In this document: piece after piece, positions 48,353 through 56,462 of the stretch
How the letters are laid out: the number at the start of each line of letters is the position of its first letter
Numbering within the stretch: the stretch's first letter is position 1
Source: Sphingomonas sp.
GTDB lineage: Bacteria; Pseudomonadota; Alphaproteobacteria; Sphingomonadales; Sphingomonadaceae
Length of the DNA stretch: 64,000 bases
Assembly: GCF_029239295.1 (NCBI RefSeq)
Contig: NZ_JAQZBC010000002.1
Location: forward strand, 186,001 to 250,000
Direction of reading: 5' to 3'
Position numbers and translations under genes: made by a program
Notes under the pieces: model-generated
Seen by the model: only the letters and a program-made list of their open reading frames with translations
Databases searched by the model: none
What the model was told of the DNA's origin: nothing

Positions 48353-49573
48353 ATGAATACCCACGCTGCTCCCACCGGCATGCACCCGCGCGAATTCGTC
48401 GCCTTTGTCGCCGCGGTGATGGCGGTGAACGCCTTTGGCGTCGATCTGATGCTGCCGGCGCTGGCCGACATCGGGCGCGACCTGTCGATCGTCGAGGCGA
48501 ACCACCGGCAGTGGATCATCACCGTCTATATGGTCGGGTTCGGCGCGGGGCAGCTGGTCTATGGGCCGCTGGCGGACCGCTTCGGCCGGCGACCGATCCT
48601 GCTTGTCACGCTGGCGGGCTTCACCGCCGCCAGCATCTTCGCCGCTAGCTCCACCACCTTCGTCGCGCTGCTCGGCGCGCGGCTGCTGCAGGGGCTGATG
48701 TCCGCTTCCACCCGCGTGCTGGCAGTGGCCATCGTGCGTGACGGGTCGTCCGGACGGCAGATGGCCCGCACCATGTCGGTGGCGCAGATGATCTTCTTCC
48801 TGGTACCGATCCTGGCACCGACGCTCGGGCAGCTGCTGCTCGCATTTGGCCCGTGGCGCTTCATCTTCTACGTGCTGGGGGCGTTCGCGGCATTCGTGCT
48901 CGCCTGGAGCGCGGTGCGGCTGCCCGAGACGCTGCCCGTCGCCCTCCGCCGCCCGATCTCGCTCGAGGCACTGCGCGGCAGCTACCACCTGACCCTCACC
49001 AACCGTTATTCGGTCGGCTATGCCATTGCCGCGTCGCTGACCTTCGGCGGCATCATCGCCTTTGTCTCGCTGTCGCAGCAGATTTTCGTCGACGAATTCG
49101 GTGCGGGGGACCGCTTCACCATGCTGTTCGCGCTGTGCGCCTGCGCGATGGGCGCGGCCTCGTTCCTCAACAGCCGGTTGGTCGAGCGGCTGGGCACGCG
49201 GCTCATCTCGCAAAGCGCGGTACTGGCGCTGATCGCGCTGTCGATCGTCCACGTTGCCGTGGTGCTCGCCGGGTGGGAGACGCTGTGGAGCTATGTCTTC
49301 TTCCAGGCGCTCAGCATGACCTGCATCGGCCTGTGCGGTGCCAATTTCGGCGCGATGGCGATGGAGCCGGTCGGCCATATCGCCGGGACCGCCTCTTCGC
49401 TGCAGGGCTTCATCACCAGCATCGGCGCGGTGATCGTCGGCACGCTGATCGGTCAATCCTATACCGGCACGACGGCGCCGCTGGCGATCGGCTATCTGTG
49501 CATCGGCCTGATCGTGCTGGGGATCGTCTGGGTCGTCGAGGAAGGGCAGCTATTTCGCGCGCGCATGTCGTAG
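48353..49573 (+). CDS. MFS multidrug exporter, Bcr/CflA family
   Basis: A 406-residue transporter with twelve predicted membrane helices. FGVDLMLPALADIGRDL in helix 1 and GAGQLVYGPLADRFGRRPILL between helices 2 and 3 are the drug:H+ antiporter-1 and Bcr/CflA signatures; RLLQGLMSASTRVLAVAIVRD is the helix 4 arginine motif. Likely exports small drugs; substrate unknown. ATG 48353 comes after an unrelated in-frame extension. It follows the transglutaminase gene by 65 bp. Confidence 0.9.
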   Translation: MNTHAAPTGMHPREFVAFVAAVMAVNAFGVDLMLPALADIGRDLSIVEANHRQWIITVYMVGFGAGQLVYGPLADRFGRRPILLVTLAGFTAASIFAASSTTFVALLGARLLQGLMSASTRVLAVAIVRDGSSGRQMARTMSVAQMIFFLVPILAPTLGQLLLAFGPWRFIFYVLGAFAAFVLAWSAVRLPETLPVALRRPISLEALRGSYHLTLTNRYSVGYAIAASLTFGGIIAFVSLSQQIFVDEFGAGDRFTMLFALCACAMGAASFLNSRLVERLGTRLISQSAVLALIALSIVHVAVVLAGWETLWSYVFFQALSMTCIGLCGANFGAMAMEPVGHIAGTASSLQGFITSIGAVIVGTLIGQSYTGTTAPLAIGYLCIGLIVLGIVWVVEEGQLFRARMS

Positions 49574-49624
49574 CGGGCCGTCCCGCTTCCTAGATGGGCG
49601 GCTCCAGGGTTCAGGAGCACAGCC

Positions 49625-50389
49625 ATGAAAACGAGCGGAAACACGATCCTTATCACCGGCGGCGGATCGGGCATCGGCCGGGCGCTGGCCGAGCGGTTCC
49701 ATGATGCCGGCAACACCGTCATCATCGCAGGTCGCCGCCGCGCCGCGCTCGAGCAGGCGGTTTCCGGCCGTACCAATATGCACGCGATCGAGCTGGACGT
49801 AGATAGCGACGCGGGGGTTGCGGATTTCGCCCAGCGGCTGCTCGCCGAACATCCAGCGATCAACGTGCTCATCAACAATGCGGGGATCATGCGGTTCGAG
49901 GATCTGGCCCACCGCCGCGATCTGGGCGATGCAGAGGCGACGATCACCACAAATCTGCTTGGGCCCATTCGGCTGATCAACGCGCTGGTCGATCATTTGA
50001 CCGCCATGCCCGACGCCGCGATCGTCAATGTCACGTCGGGACTGGCGTTCGTGCCGATGACGGCGGCGCCCACCTACAACGCAACCAAGGCGGCAATCCA
50101 TTCCTACACCGTGGCGCTGCGCGAAGTGCTGCGCGGCAAGGTGGAGGTGATCGAACTGGCGCCGCCCGCGGTGCAGACCAGCCTGACGCCCGGCCAGGAA
50201 ACGCGGCCCGGCTACGTGCCGCTGACGGCCTTTATCGATGAAGTGATGGCGCTGTTCGGCGAGCAACCCACGCCGGAGGAAATCTTGGTCGAGCGGGTCA
50301 AATTCCTGCGCAATGCCGAGGCGGAGGGCCGGTTCGATGCCACGCTGAAGCAGTTGAATGCCTTTGCCGACGAGGCGCGCACCGCTTGA
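49625..50389 (+). CDS. Short-chain dehydrogenase/reductase, DltE-like
   Basis: A 254-residue classical SDR: cofactor motif ITGGGSGIGRALAERF, a following GRRRAALEQ (Arg after beta-2, favouring NADP), INNAGIMRFEDL, and the catalytic Tyr/Lys in TYNATKAAIHSYTVAL with preceding VTSG. It resembles DltE-like oxidoreductases of unknown substrate. Lies 51 bp downstream of the MFS gene; AGGAG is about 12 bases before the ATG. Confidence 0.9.
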   Translation: MKTSGNTILITGGGSGIGRALAERFHDAGNTVIIAGRRRAALEQAVSGRTNMHAIELDVDSDAGVADFAQRLLAEHPAINVLINNAGIMRFEDLAHRRDLGDAEATITTNLLGPIRLINALVDHLTAMPDAAIVNVTSGLAFVPMTAAPTYNATKAAIHSYTVALREVLRGKVEVIELAPPAVQTSLTPGQETRPGYVPLTAFIDEVMALFGEQPTPEEILVERVKFLRNAEAEGRFDATLKQLNAFADEARTA

Positions 50390-50425
50390 GCGCCGCTCGC
50401 CTGGTCGATCGGGCCTGTCCGGCGG

Positions 50426-50734
50426 TCAGGCGTTCTCGCGCGCCATCAGGTAGAAGGGCGCGGCAAGCGAGCCGATCAGCTGCCGCTCGGCAGCGTCATC
50501 CTGCGCGCTGGTGATGAAGAACAACGAGGGACCACCATCGGCCATCGGGTCCGGCTGCTGCCGGTCATCGATGCTGGGGTCAGCCTCCTCATAGGTTGCG
50601 CGCGGGGGCGCGACGAATGCCGTGACCGGATCCGCTTCCTCATAGCACGGCGCTGCGGGTCGACTGAGCCCGGCCATACCGTAGCGGAAAGACGTGACCG
50701 GAGTGGCCGTAAACTCACCGTACTGCATGACCAT
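50426..50734 (-). CDS. Acidic hypothetical protein of about 102 residues
   Basis: Reading from ATG 50734, the protein begins MVMQYGEFTATPVTSFRYGM and contains two similar short segments, APCYEEADPVTAFVAPP and RATYEEADPSIDDRQQ, followed by GGPSLFFITSAQDDAAERQL. The YEEADP duplication suggests a repeated ligand or degradation element. No membrane segment or family recognised. GC-rich third positions support coding. The start is uncertain: a GTG at 50788 is also open, and no good ribosome site precedes any candidate. A CGATATATCG palindrome lies at 50774-50783, within the possible promoter. Confidence 0.5.
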   Translation of the reverse strand: MVMQYGEFTATPVTSFRYGMAGLSRPAAPCYEEADPVTAFVAPPRATYEEADPSIDDRQQPDPMADGGPSLFFITSAQDDAAERQLIGSLAAPFYLMARENA

Positions 50735-50854
50735 TGCTAGGTCAGGACCACTGTCGTAGCAACGTAAAAGTACCGATATATCGTGCACTTGCGACGAGCC
50801 GAGCGGCGCCCGTCGCGGTGCTCCCCCTCAAAGCATTCGGCGCTACCCGCCCGC

Positions 50855-51499
50855 TCAGCCTTCCTTGCGGCCTTCCAGCACCCACGGCCGCGGACGTCCG
50901 GTCGGCTTTGTCTTTCCATCCAGCCGGACGGCGCGCTTCACATAGATCGGCTTCATCAGCAGCGTGCCGTTCATGCCGCCGCCGGTCGGCTGCGCCAGGA
51001 TGCGCTTCACCACCGCCTGGCCCGCGACGACCCGGCCGAACGCCGCAAAGCCGGGATTGTCGGGTTTCCAGTCCATCCAGGGCATCGCGCCCACCGAAAT
51101 GAACCAGTTGCCGTTGGCCGATCCCGGAGGGCCGCGCCGGGCCATCGAAATTGTCATGTCGAGATGCTTGATCCCGGTCTTCTTGGTCGATTCATGCGGG
51201 ATCATGTCGAGGAAGCGCCGCGCGTCGGTACGGATGCCGGACTGGATGAAGCCGAACTGCTGCGCCTTCTTGTTGCGCGCAACGCGATAGAAACTAACCC
51301 CGTCGAAGCGGCCATCATCGACATATTTCATGAAGTTTGCGGTCGTGGCGGGTGCCCGCTTCGCATTGAGCGCCAGCGTGATCGGCCCCAGCGCCGTTTC
51401 CAGCCGCACGCGAACAAAGCCAGGAGTAGCCCGGTCGGCGCGCTGCGCCGCAGCCGGCAGGGACATGCCGAGGGCAAGAAGCAGGAGGATGAACCGCAT
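50855..51499 (-). CDS. Periplasmic cyclophilin-type peptidyl-prolyl isomerase
   Basis: A 214-residue exported cyclophilin. The signal peptide is MRFILLLLALGMSLPAAAQ; the domain shows VRLETALGPITLALNAKRAP, ATTANFMKYVDDGRFDGVSF (substrate Arg in FYRVARN), QFGFIQSGI, ISMARRGPPGSANGNWFISVG and FAAFGRVVAGQAVVKRI. The last ~30 residues, after MNGTLL, form a basic extension. It isomerises X-Pro bonds in periplasmic proteins. The region upstream, to 51.9 kb, is unusually long and structured. Confidence 0.9.
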   Translation of the reverse strand: MRFILLLLALGMSLPAAAQRADRATPGFVRVRLETALGPITLALNAKRAPATTANFMKYVDDGRFDGVSFYRVARNKKAQQFGFIQSGIRTDARRFLDMIPHESTKKTGIKHLDMTISMARRGPPGSANGNWFISVGAMPWMDWKPDNPGFAAFGRVVAGQAVVKRILAQPTGGGMNGTLLMKPIYVKRAVRLDGKTKPTGRPRPWVLEGRKEG

Positions 51500-51975
51500 G
51501 ACCGCCTGTCTAGCGGCGAAGCGCCTCCATCACCACCGCTCGCCATCCAATGCGGGAGGCAGGGCGAGCGCCCGCCGCGACCGGGGGGACGATACGGGGT
51601 ACGCCAGATATGAGAAGAGGTTGCCGGGCACCCTTTCGGACAACCCGACAACCCCTAAACATGGTCAGCGGCCGGAGAGCTCCAGCCCGGGAGACCATGC
51701 GGGCCTCTGATCACTACAGCGTTCGACGTTGGCTGGAGGAAAATACCCCCCGTCGACCGCTACAGGCTCAGAAGCGCGTCCCCCGAACGAACTGAACCGA
51801 CCCCATTGCTGAACCATGAGACATCGGATCACCTCCTTTCGCTGGCTGATAACTAGCGTGACCTCATCGGCCACATCCGCAATCTGAGTCGTTTAGCGAT
51901 CGGAAACAAGTCTTGTTTTGCATGCCGCTTTGAACGATCCTCCGTTCCCCGCGACGATGCCGCCACCATGGCGCG
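51500..51975. other. Gene-poor 476-bp stretch with a leader-like element
   Basis: No conventional gene is evident between the cyclophilin and the lipoprotein genes. The stretch contains the 15-base Shine-Dalgarno-like block and 18-codon ORF noted separately, a TCGACG/CGTCGA dyad at 51724-51756 whose loop carries GGAGG on the plus strand, and GC-rich dyads around 51672-51705. Short reading frames on both strands have no family resemblance. It could be a long 5' leader of the cyclophilin gene or a small-RNA locus. Confidence 0.5.
51768..51824 (-). CDS. 18-codon ORF behind a perfect 15-base Shine-Dalgarno
   Basis: ATG at 51824 begins MSHGSAMGSVQFVRGTRF and stops at 51768. One base before the ATG sits GAAAGGAGGTGATCC (51840-51826 on minus), exactly complementary to 15 bases of the 16S rRNA 3' tail. 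No other gene here has such a site. The peptide could be a leader whose translation controls the downstream cyclophilin gene, or the block could act as an RNA motif rather than a ribosome site. The distance from the GGAGG core to ATG is about 8 bases, suitable for translation. Confidence 0.4.
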   Translation of the reverse strand: MSHGSAMGSVQFVRGTRF

Positions 51976-52506
51976 TCAAGCGCGGCAATCCTCCACCACG
52001 CGACCGATTTCGGCATAGGGCGGCACCACCAGCGTTCGCGCACCCTGCTGCTCGATCACCACGCGGCCGCGGCTGAACGCCATTGCGTCGAGCAGCGGTT
52101 CGCGCGCGGTGAACACCGCCTGCGTCGATGGCGCGGAGCCGGTCATGACCTGCACCGGGACAGCGCGGGTCGCGCTGCTGGTGCGGATCGTCATCGCGCC
52201 GGTCGCAGCGCCCGGACGCGACAGGATCAGCTGGCGGCCGTTCAGATCGCAGCGAAGCGATAATTGCGGTACGCCGCCCGCCTGTCCGAAGATCGCACGC
52301 GTGCCCCCGTTCTCGCGCGCATAGCGCCACGTGCCCGGAGTCAGCGGCCAATCCTGCCAGTCGCCAGCGAGCGGCGCCGGGGTGGGCGCCGGTGGTGGTG
52401 GCGCAGCCGGCCGCGGCGCGGGCGGTGGCGGAGCGTCGGCAGGGGGCGCGACGCACGCCGCCACGCTGATCGGAAGAAGAAGGGCGGCGGCAATCAAAGG
52501 GCGCAT
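51976..52506 (-). CDS. Proline-rich lipoprotein of unknown function
   Basis: A 176-residue predicted lipoprotein: RPLIAAALLLPISVAACVAP has a lipobox VAAC, followed by a Pro/Ala tether of about 28 residues and a globular domain from DWQDWPLTPGTWRYARENGG to the end (LRCDLNGRQLILSRPG, VMTGSAPSTQAVFTARE, VVEDCRA). Two Cys (in LRCDL and VEDCRA) could form a disulfide. I know no named family. ATG 52506 is chosen; longer frames give antisense-like residues. Confidence 0.75.
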   Translation of the reverse strand: MRPLIAAALLLPISVAACVAPPADAPPPPAPRPAAPPPPAPTPAPLAGDWQDWPLTPGTWRYARENGGTRAIFGQAGGVPQLSLRCDLNGRQLILSRPGAATGAMTIRTSSATRAVPVQVMTGSAPSTQAVFTAREPLLDAMAFSRGRVVIEQQGARTLVVPPYAEIGRVVEDCRA

Positions 52507-52543
52507 GCCCCACCCTAGCCCGCACCTGCCCCCGGGCTCAACC

Positions 52544-52569
52544 GGAACCGCCGCGCGGGAACATCGGTT
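52544..52569 (+). promoter_or_regulatory. Candidate EcfG-type general-stress promoter
   Basis: GGAAC at 52544-52548 and GGTT at 52566-52569 are separated by 17 bases, close to the alphaproteobacterial EcfG consensus GGAAC-n16/17-CGTT with one mismatch in the -10 part. It is about 30 bp upstream of the PRC-barrel gene, a common general-stress-response target. The match is imperfect, so this is a suggestion only. Confidence 0.3.
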
Positions 52570-52599
52570 CAGCGAAACACGATCAGCGCCAGGGAGCCA

Positions 52600-52977
52600 A
52601 TGATGAGCACAGCCGACACCCCTACCACCCTTGCCCTGATCGAGGCGACGCTTGTGTCGACCGTGAAGGTCGAAAGCCGTGATGGCGACAAGATCGGCAC
52701 CGTGCAGTCGTTCCTGACCCACAAGGTCAGCGGCCGCGTGACCCATGCCGTGCTCAGCCTGGGCGGGTTCCTGGGAATGGGCAAAAGCTTTTACCCGCTA
52801 CCGTTCTCGCTGATGAACTTCGATCCGGTGCGCGATCTGTACGTCGTCACGATCGACCGGCGGATGCTGGAAGGCGGACCGAGCTGGGCCAACAACGCCC
52901 CGCATTTCGACCAGGCCTATGCCGATCGCGTCGCAGGTTATTACGGGGTCAGCGGCGAGGACCTGACGCTCCGATAA
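52600..52977 (+). CDS. PRC-barrel domain protein
   Basis: A 125-residue cytoplasmic protein: TLVSTVKVESRDGDKIGTVQ, HKVSGRVTHAVLSLGGFLGMG, YPLPFSLMNFDPVRDLYVVT and a C-terminal NNAPHFDQAYADRVAGYYGV. The segments after residue 20 match the PRC-barrel fold, found in ribosome maturation and stress proteins. Stand-alone PRC-barrel proteins in sphingomonads are of unknown function. AGGGAG precedes two tandem ATGs (52600, 52603). A possible EcfG promoter lies upstream. Confidence 0.85.
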   Translation: MMSTADTPTTLALIEATLVSTVKVESRDGDKIGTVQSFLTHKVSGRVTHAVLSLGGFLGMGKSFYPLPFSLMNFDPVRDLYVVTIDRRMLEGGPSWANNAPHFDQAYADRVAGYYGVSGEDLTLR

Positions 52978-53032
52978 GCGGTACCGACGGCGGTGAGCGT
53001 CTCCAGAGGGAAGCGCGCACCGCCGTCCCGGA

Positions 53033-55228
53033 TTACCGCCGTTTTGCCATCCGGATCGCCTGTTGCTTGCCGAAGCGCGTCTTGCGCGTGCCGGGCTTGC
53101 CCTCGTTGCTTCGGCCCATCAGCGGCGCCTTGTGCTCCTGCACCGGCAAGCCAAGCTCCTCCTGCTCCAGGGCGCGGATCTCGTCGCGCAGGCGCCCGGC
53201 TTCCTCGAACTCGAGGTCGGACGCGGCCTTGCGCATCTTCTTCTCGAGCTCCTCAATATAGGCGCGCAGATTGTGACCCACCATGTGCGGCCGTTCCTCG
53301 TCGCCGGTATCGATCAGCACGCTGTCCTTGTTCGACACGTGCGCGATGATGTCGCCGATGTTGCGCTTGATCGTGGTCGGCGTGATGCCGTGTTCGCGGT
53401 TGTACGCTTCCTGCTTCTCGCGGCGACGCGCCGTTTCGTTCATCGCCCGCTCCATCGAGCCGGTGATGCGATCGGCGTAGAGGATCACGCGCCCGTCGAC
53501 GTTACGAGCGGCGCGCCCGATCGTCTGAATCAGCGAGGTTTCGGAGCGCAGGAAGCCTTCCTTGTCCGCGTCCATGATGCAGACCAGCCCGCATTCGGGG
53601 ATGTCGAGCCCTTCGCGCAGCAGGTTGATGCCGATGAGCACGTCATAGACGCCGAGCCGGAGGTCGCGGATCAGCTCGATGCGCTCCAGCGTCTCGACGT
53701 CGGAGTGCATGTAGCGGACCTTCACGCCCGCCTCGTGCATATACTCGGTCAGATCCTCCGCCATCCGCTTGGTCAGCGTGGTGACGAGCGTGCGGTAGCC
53801 GAGCTCCGCGGTCTTGCGGCACTCGACGATGCAATCCTGCACCTGTTCCTCGACCGGGCGGATCTCCACCGGCGGATCGATGAGGCCGGTCGGGCGAATG
53901 ACCTGTTCGGCGAAGACGCCGCCGGTCTGCTCCATCTCCCAATGCCCGGGCGTCGCCGAGACGCTGACCGTCTGCGGCCGCATCGCGTCCCATTCGTTGA
54001 AGCGAAGCGGGCGGTTGTCGATGCAGCTCGGCAGGCGGAAGCCGTATTCCGCCAGCGTTATCTTCCGCCGATGGTCGCCGCGCGCCATTGCGCCGATCTG
54101 CGGCACCGTCTGGTGGCTTTCGTCGACGAACAGCAGCGCGTTCTCCGGCAAATATTCGAATAGCGTGGGCGGCGGCTCGCCCGGCAGTCGGCCGGTCAGG
54201 AAGCGGCTGTAATTCTCGATGCCGTTGCAGCTGCCGGTCGCGGCGATCATCTCGAGATCGAAATTGGTGCGCTGCTCCAGCCGCTGATGCTCAAGCAGCT
54301 TGCCCTCCGCCTCCAGCTCCTTCAGCCGCTCGGTCAGCTCGTGGCGGATCGCCTCGGTCGCCTGCTTCATCGTCGGCCCGGGCGTCACATAGTGCGAATT
54401 CGCATAGACGCGGACCGAGTTCATGCTCGCCGCCTTCTTGCCGGTCAGCGGATCGAACTCGACGATCTCCTCGATCTCGTCACCGAAGAAGCTGATCCGC
54501 CACGCCGCATCCTCGAGGTGCGACGGGAAGATCTCCAGATTGTCGCCCTTCACGCGGAAATTGCCGCGCTGGAATGCCGCATCGTTGCGTTTGTACTGAA
54601 GCGCGACCAGCTTCCTCACGATCTCGCGCTGGTCGACCGTCTGGCCCTTCTTCAGGTCGAAGATCATCGCCGAGTACGTCTCGACAGATCCGATACCGTA
54701 GAGGCACGAAACCGAGGCGACGATCAGCACGTCGTCCCGCTCCAGAAGCGACCGCGTGGCCGAGTGGCGCATGCGGTCGATCGCCTCGTTCACCGAGCTT
54801 TCCTTCTCGATGTACGTATCCGACCGGGGGACATAGGCCTCGGGCTGATAATAATCATAGTAGCTGACGAAATACTCGACGGCATTCTCCGGGAAGAAGC
54901 TCTTGAACTCCCCATAGAGCTGCGCCGCCAGGATCTTGTTCGGCGCGAGGATCAGCGCGGGGCGCTGCAACTCCTCGATCACCTTCGCCATGGTGAAGGT
55001 CTTGCCCGAGCCGGTGACGCCCAGCAGCACCTGGTCCTTCTCGCCCTGCAGGGCCGCATCGACCAGCTCGCGGATAGCGGTCGGCTGGTCGCCCGCCGGT
55101 TGGTAATCCGACACCAGCCTGAACGGCTTGCCACCCTCCACCTTTTCGGGGCGCTGAGGCCGATGAGGGACAAAATTCTCGCCGGTCTCAGGCTCAGCAA
55201 GCGAGGTACGGATCTGGATCGCCATCAC
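53033..55228 (-). CDS. uvrB: Excinuclease ABC subunit B
   Basis: UvrB is the damage-verifying helicase-like subunit of nucleotide excision repair. The 731-residue protein has Walker [15 protein letters not shown], the beta-hairpin region [38 protein letters not shown], helicase motifs [15 protein letters not shown] and [19 protein letters not shown], and a C-terminal UVR domain ([20 protein letters not shown]) that binds UvrC. It carries a 25-residue N-terminal extension before [17 protein letters not shown] and a basic C-terminal tail of about 40 residues. Monocistronic; I saw no LexA-type GTTC-n7-GTTC site just upstream. Confidence 0.96.
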   Translation of the reverse strand: MMAIQIRTSLAEPETGENFVPHRPQRPEKVEGGKPFRLVSDYQPAGDQPTAIRELVDAALQGEKDQVLLGVTGSGKTFTMAKVIEELQRPALILAPNKILAAQLYGEFKSFFPENAVEYFVSYYDYYQPEAYVPRSDTYIEKESSVNEAIDRMRHSATRSLLERDDVLIVASVSCLYGIGSVETYSAMIFDLKKGQTVDQREIVRKLVALQYKRNDAAFQRGNFRVKGDNLEIFPSHLEDAAWRISFFGDEIEEIVEFDPLTGKKAASMNSVRVYANSHYVTPGPTMKQATEAIRHELTERLKELEAEGKLLEHQRLEQRTNFDLEMIAATGSCNGIENYSRFLTGRLPGEPPPTLFEYLPENALLFVDESHQTVPQIGAMARGDHRRKITLAEYGFRLPSCIDNRPLRFNEWDAMRPQTVSVSATPGHWEMEQTGGVFAEQVIRPTGLIDPPVEIRPVEEQVQDCIVECRKTAELGYRTLVTTLTKRMAEDLTEYMHEAGVKVRYMHSDVETLERIELIRDLRLGVYDVLIGINLLREGLDIPECGLVCIMDADKEGFLRSETSLIQTIGRAARNVDGRVILYADRITGSMERAMNETARRREKQEAYNREHGITPTTIKRNIGDIIAHVSNKDSVLIDTGDEERPHMVGHNLRAYIEELEKKMRKAASDLEFEEAGRLRDEIRALEQEELGLPVQEHKAPLMGRSNEGKPGTRKTRFGKQQAIRMAKRR

Positions 55229-55583
55229 TGCAATATGGGGGCACGAGGTGCGGCGCGGAAGAGCAATGCTGCTCCTCCTTGTACCGGCGGATGCGTTGCA
55301 CTCGCATCGCGCTTCACCTACTTGGGCGGTCGATGGTACGCGTCAGGCAGAGGTGCCGGGCGGCGCGCACCGGATCGTCATGCGCTGGCCATGCCTTGCC
55401 CCCGCCCCGTCACGTGAGGGTCGAGCGCGTGGCCGGCTTTTCTTGCCGTGAGCTTTTCTTGCTTGCGGCCGAGGAGCAGGGCGACGACGTTGTTAGTAAC
55501 CGAAGGGGCGGTCAGGTGTTGAAGACTGCCGATGATTGGGTGGCGCCGCCTGTCGCACCGGGCGCCATCAAGGAGCGAGATCG
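55229..55583. other. 355-bp intergenic region between uvrB and the reductase gene
   Basis: This divergent intergenic region has no convincing gene; its short reading frames are Arg/His-rich and unlike any family. An AGAGCA/TGCTCC-like dyad lies near 55260-55277, probably in the uvrB leader, and TTTTCTTGCC...TTTTCTTGCT at 55438-55461 is a T-rich direct repeat. Nothing else is recognisable. Confidence 0.4.
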
Positions 55584-56405
55584 TTGACCGTACTTGCAGA
55601 ACCAAAGTTGATTCCCGACCACAAGGCCTTCCTGACGGTCAACGTGAAATGGGTGCGCCACTGGAACGAGCATCTGTTCAGCTTCGCGGTGGACCGGCCG
55701 TCGTCGCTGCGCTTCCGTTCGGGCGAATTCATCATGATCGGCCTGCCGGGCGAGGACGACGCGGCAAAGCCGATCATGCGCGCCTATTCGATCGCCAGCC
55801 CGTCCTATTCCGACGAGCTCGAATTCCTGTCGATCAAGGTGCAGGACGGCCCGCTGACCGGCCGGCTGCAGATGATCCAGCCGGGCGACCAGCTGTACAT
55901 GGGCCGCAAGCCGACGGGCACGCTGGTGTGCGACGCGTTGCTGGGTGGCGAGCGGCTGTGGCTGCTGTCGACCGGCACCGGCCTTGCCCCGTTCCTCAGC
56001 CTCGCGCGCGATCCGGAAGTGTATGAACGCTTCAACCAGGTGATCGTCGTTCATGGCGTTCGCCGTGTCGACGACCTGGCGTTCCGCGAGGAATTGGGCG
56101 CGCGGCTCGCCGACGACCCGCTGGTTGGCGACCAGGCACAGGAGCAGTTCCACTATATCCCCACTGTCACGCGCGAGGAATTCGAGACGAAGGGCCGCAT
56201 CACCGATCTGATCGCCGACGGCCGGCTGTTCGCGCCGCCGGTCACCGGCCCAGCGAAGTTCGATCCGGAAACCGACCGCGTCATGCTGTGCGGTTCGACC
56301 GCGATGATCCGCGAGACCGCGCAGATGCTGGAACAGCTTGGGATGACCGAGGGGTCGAACGCCAATCCGGGCCAGTTCGTAATCGAACGCGCCTTCGTCG
56401 ACTAA
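55584..56405 (+). CDS. fpr: Ferredoxin/flavodoxin-NADP+ reductase
   Basis: A 273-residue flavoprotein with the FAD-binding RSGEFIMIG and PIMRAYSIASPSYSDELEF, the NADP-binding LLSTGTGLAPFLSLARDPEV and MLCGSTAMIRETAQMLEQLG, and a C-terminal FVIERAFVD typical of bacterial subclass I FPRs. It passes electrons between NADPH and ferredoxin or flavodoxin, often in oxidative-stress defence. The start is TTG 55584, with AGGAG at 55571-55575; the frame upstream gives unrelated sequence. Confidence 0.9.
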   Translation: MTVLAEPKLIPDHKAFLTVNVKWVRHWNEHLFSFAVDRPSSLRFRSGEFIMIGLPGEDDAAKPIMRAYSIASPSYSDELEFLSIKVQDGPLTGRLQMIQPGDQLYMGRKPTGTLVCDALLGGERLWLLSTGTGLAPFLSLARDPEVYERFNQVIVVHGVRRVDDLAFREELGARLADDPLVGDQAQEQFHYIPTVTREEFETKGRITDLIADGRLFAPPVTGPAKFDPETDRVMLCGSTAMIRETAQMLEQLGMTEGSNANPGQFVIERAFVD

Positions 56406-56462
56406 ACCCGCTTCACCCCGGCGTCGCGGCGGCTATGCTGTGCGCGACAAGAGGGGAATCGA

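Noticed and set aside
51550..51795. 81-codon plus-strand frame in the gene-poor region
   Set aside because: Arg/Pro-rich without a ribosome site or similarity.
51826..51840. Fragment of a 16S rRNA gene, since GGATCACCTCCTTTC is its 3' end
   Set aside because: Only 15 bases match; the preceding bases do not continue the 16S tail.
51665..51874. 69-codon minus-strand frame through the strong Shine-Dalgarno block
   Set aside because: It reads the Shine-Dalgarno itself as codons, has no ribosome site of its own and no family resemblance.
55229..55583. tRNA gene or SOS box near uvrB
   Set aside because: No cloverleaf with a GTTCGA-type T-loop and no GTTC-n7-GTTC or GAAC-n7-GAAC element was found.
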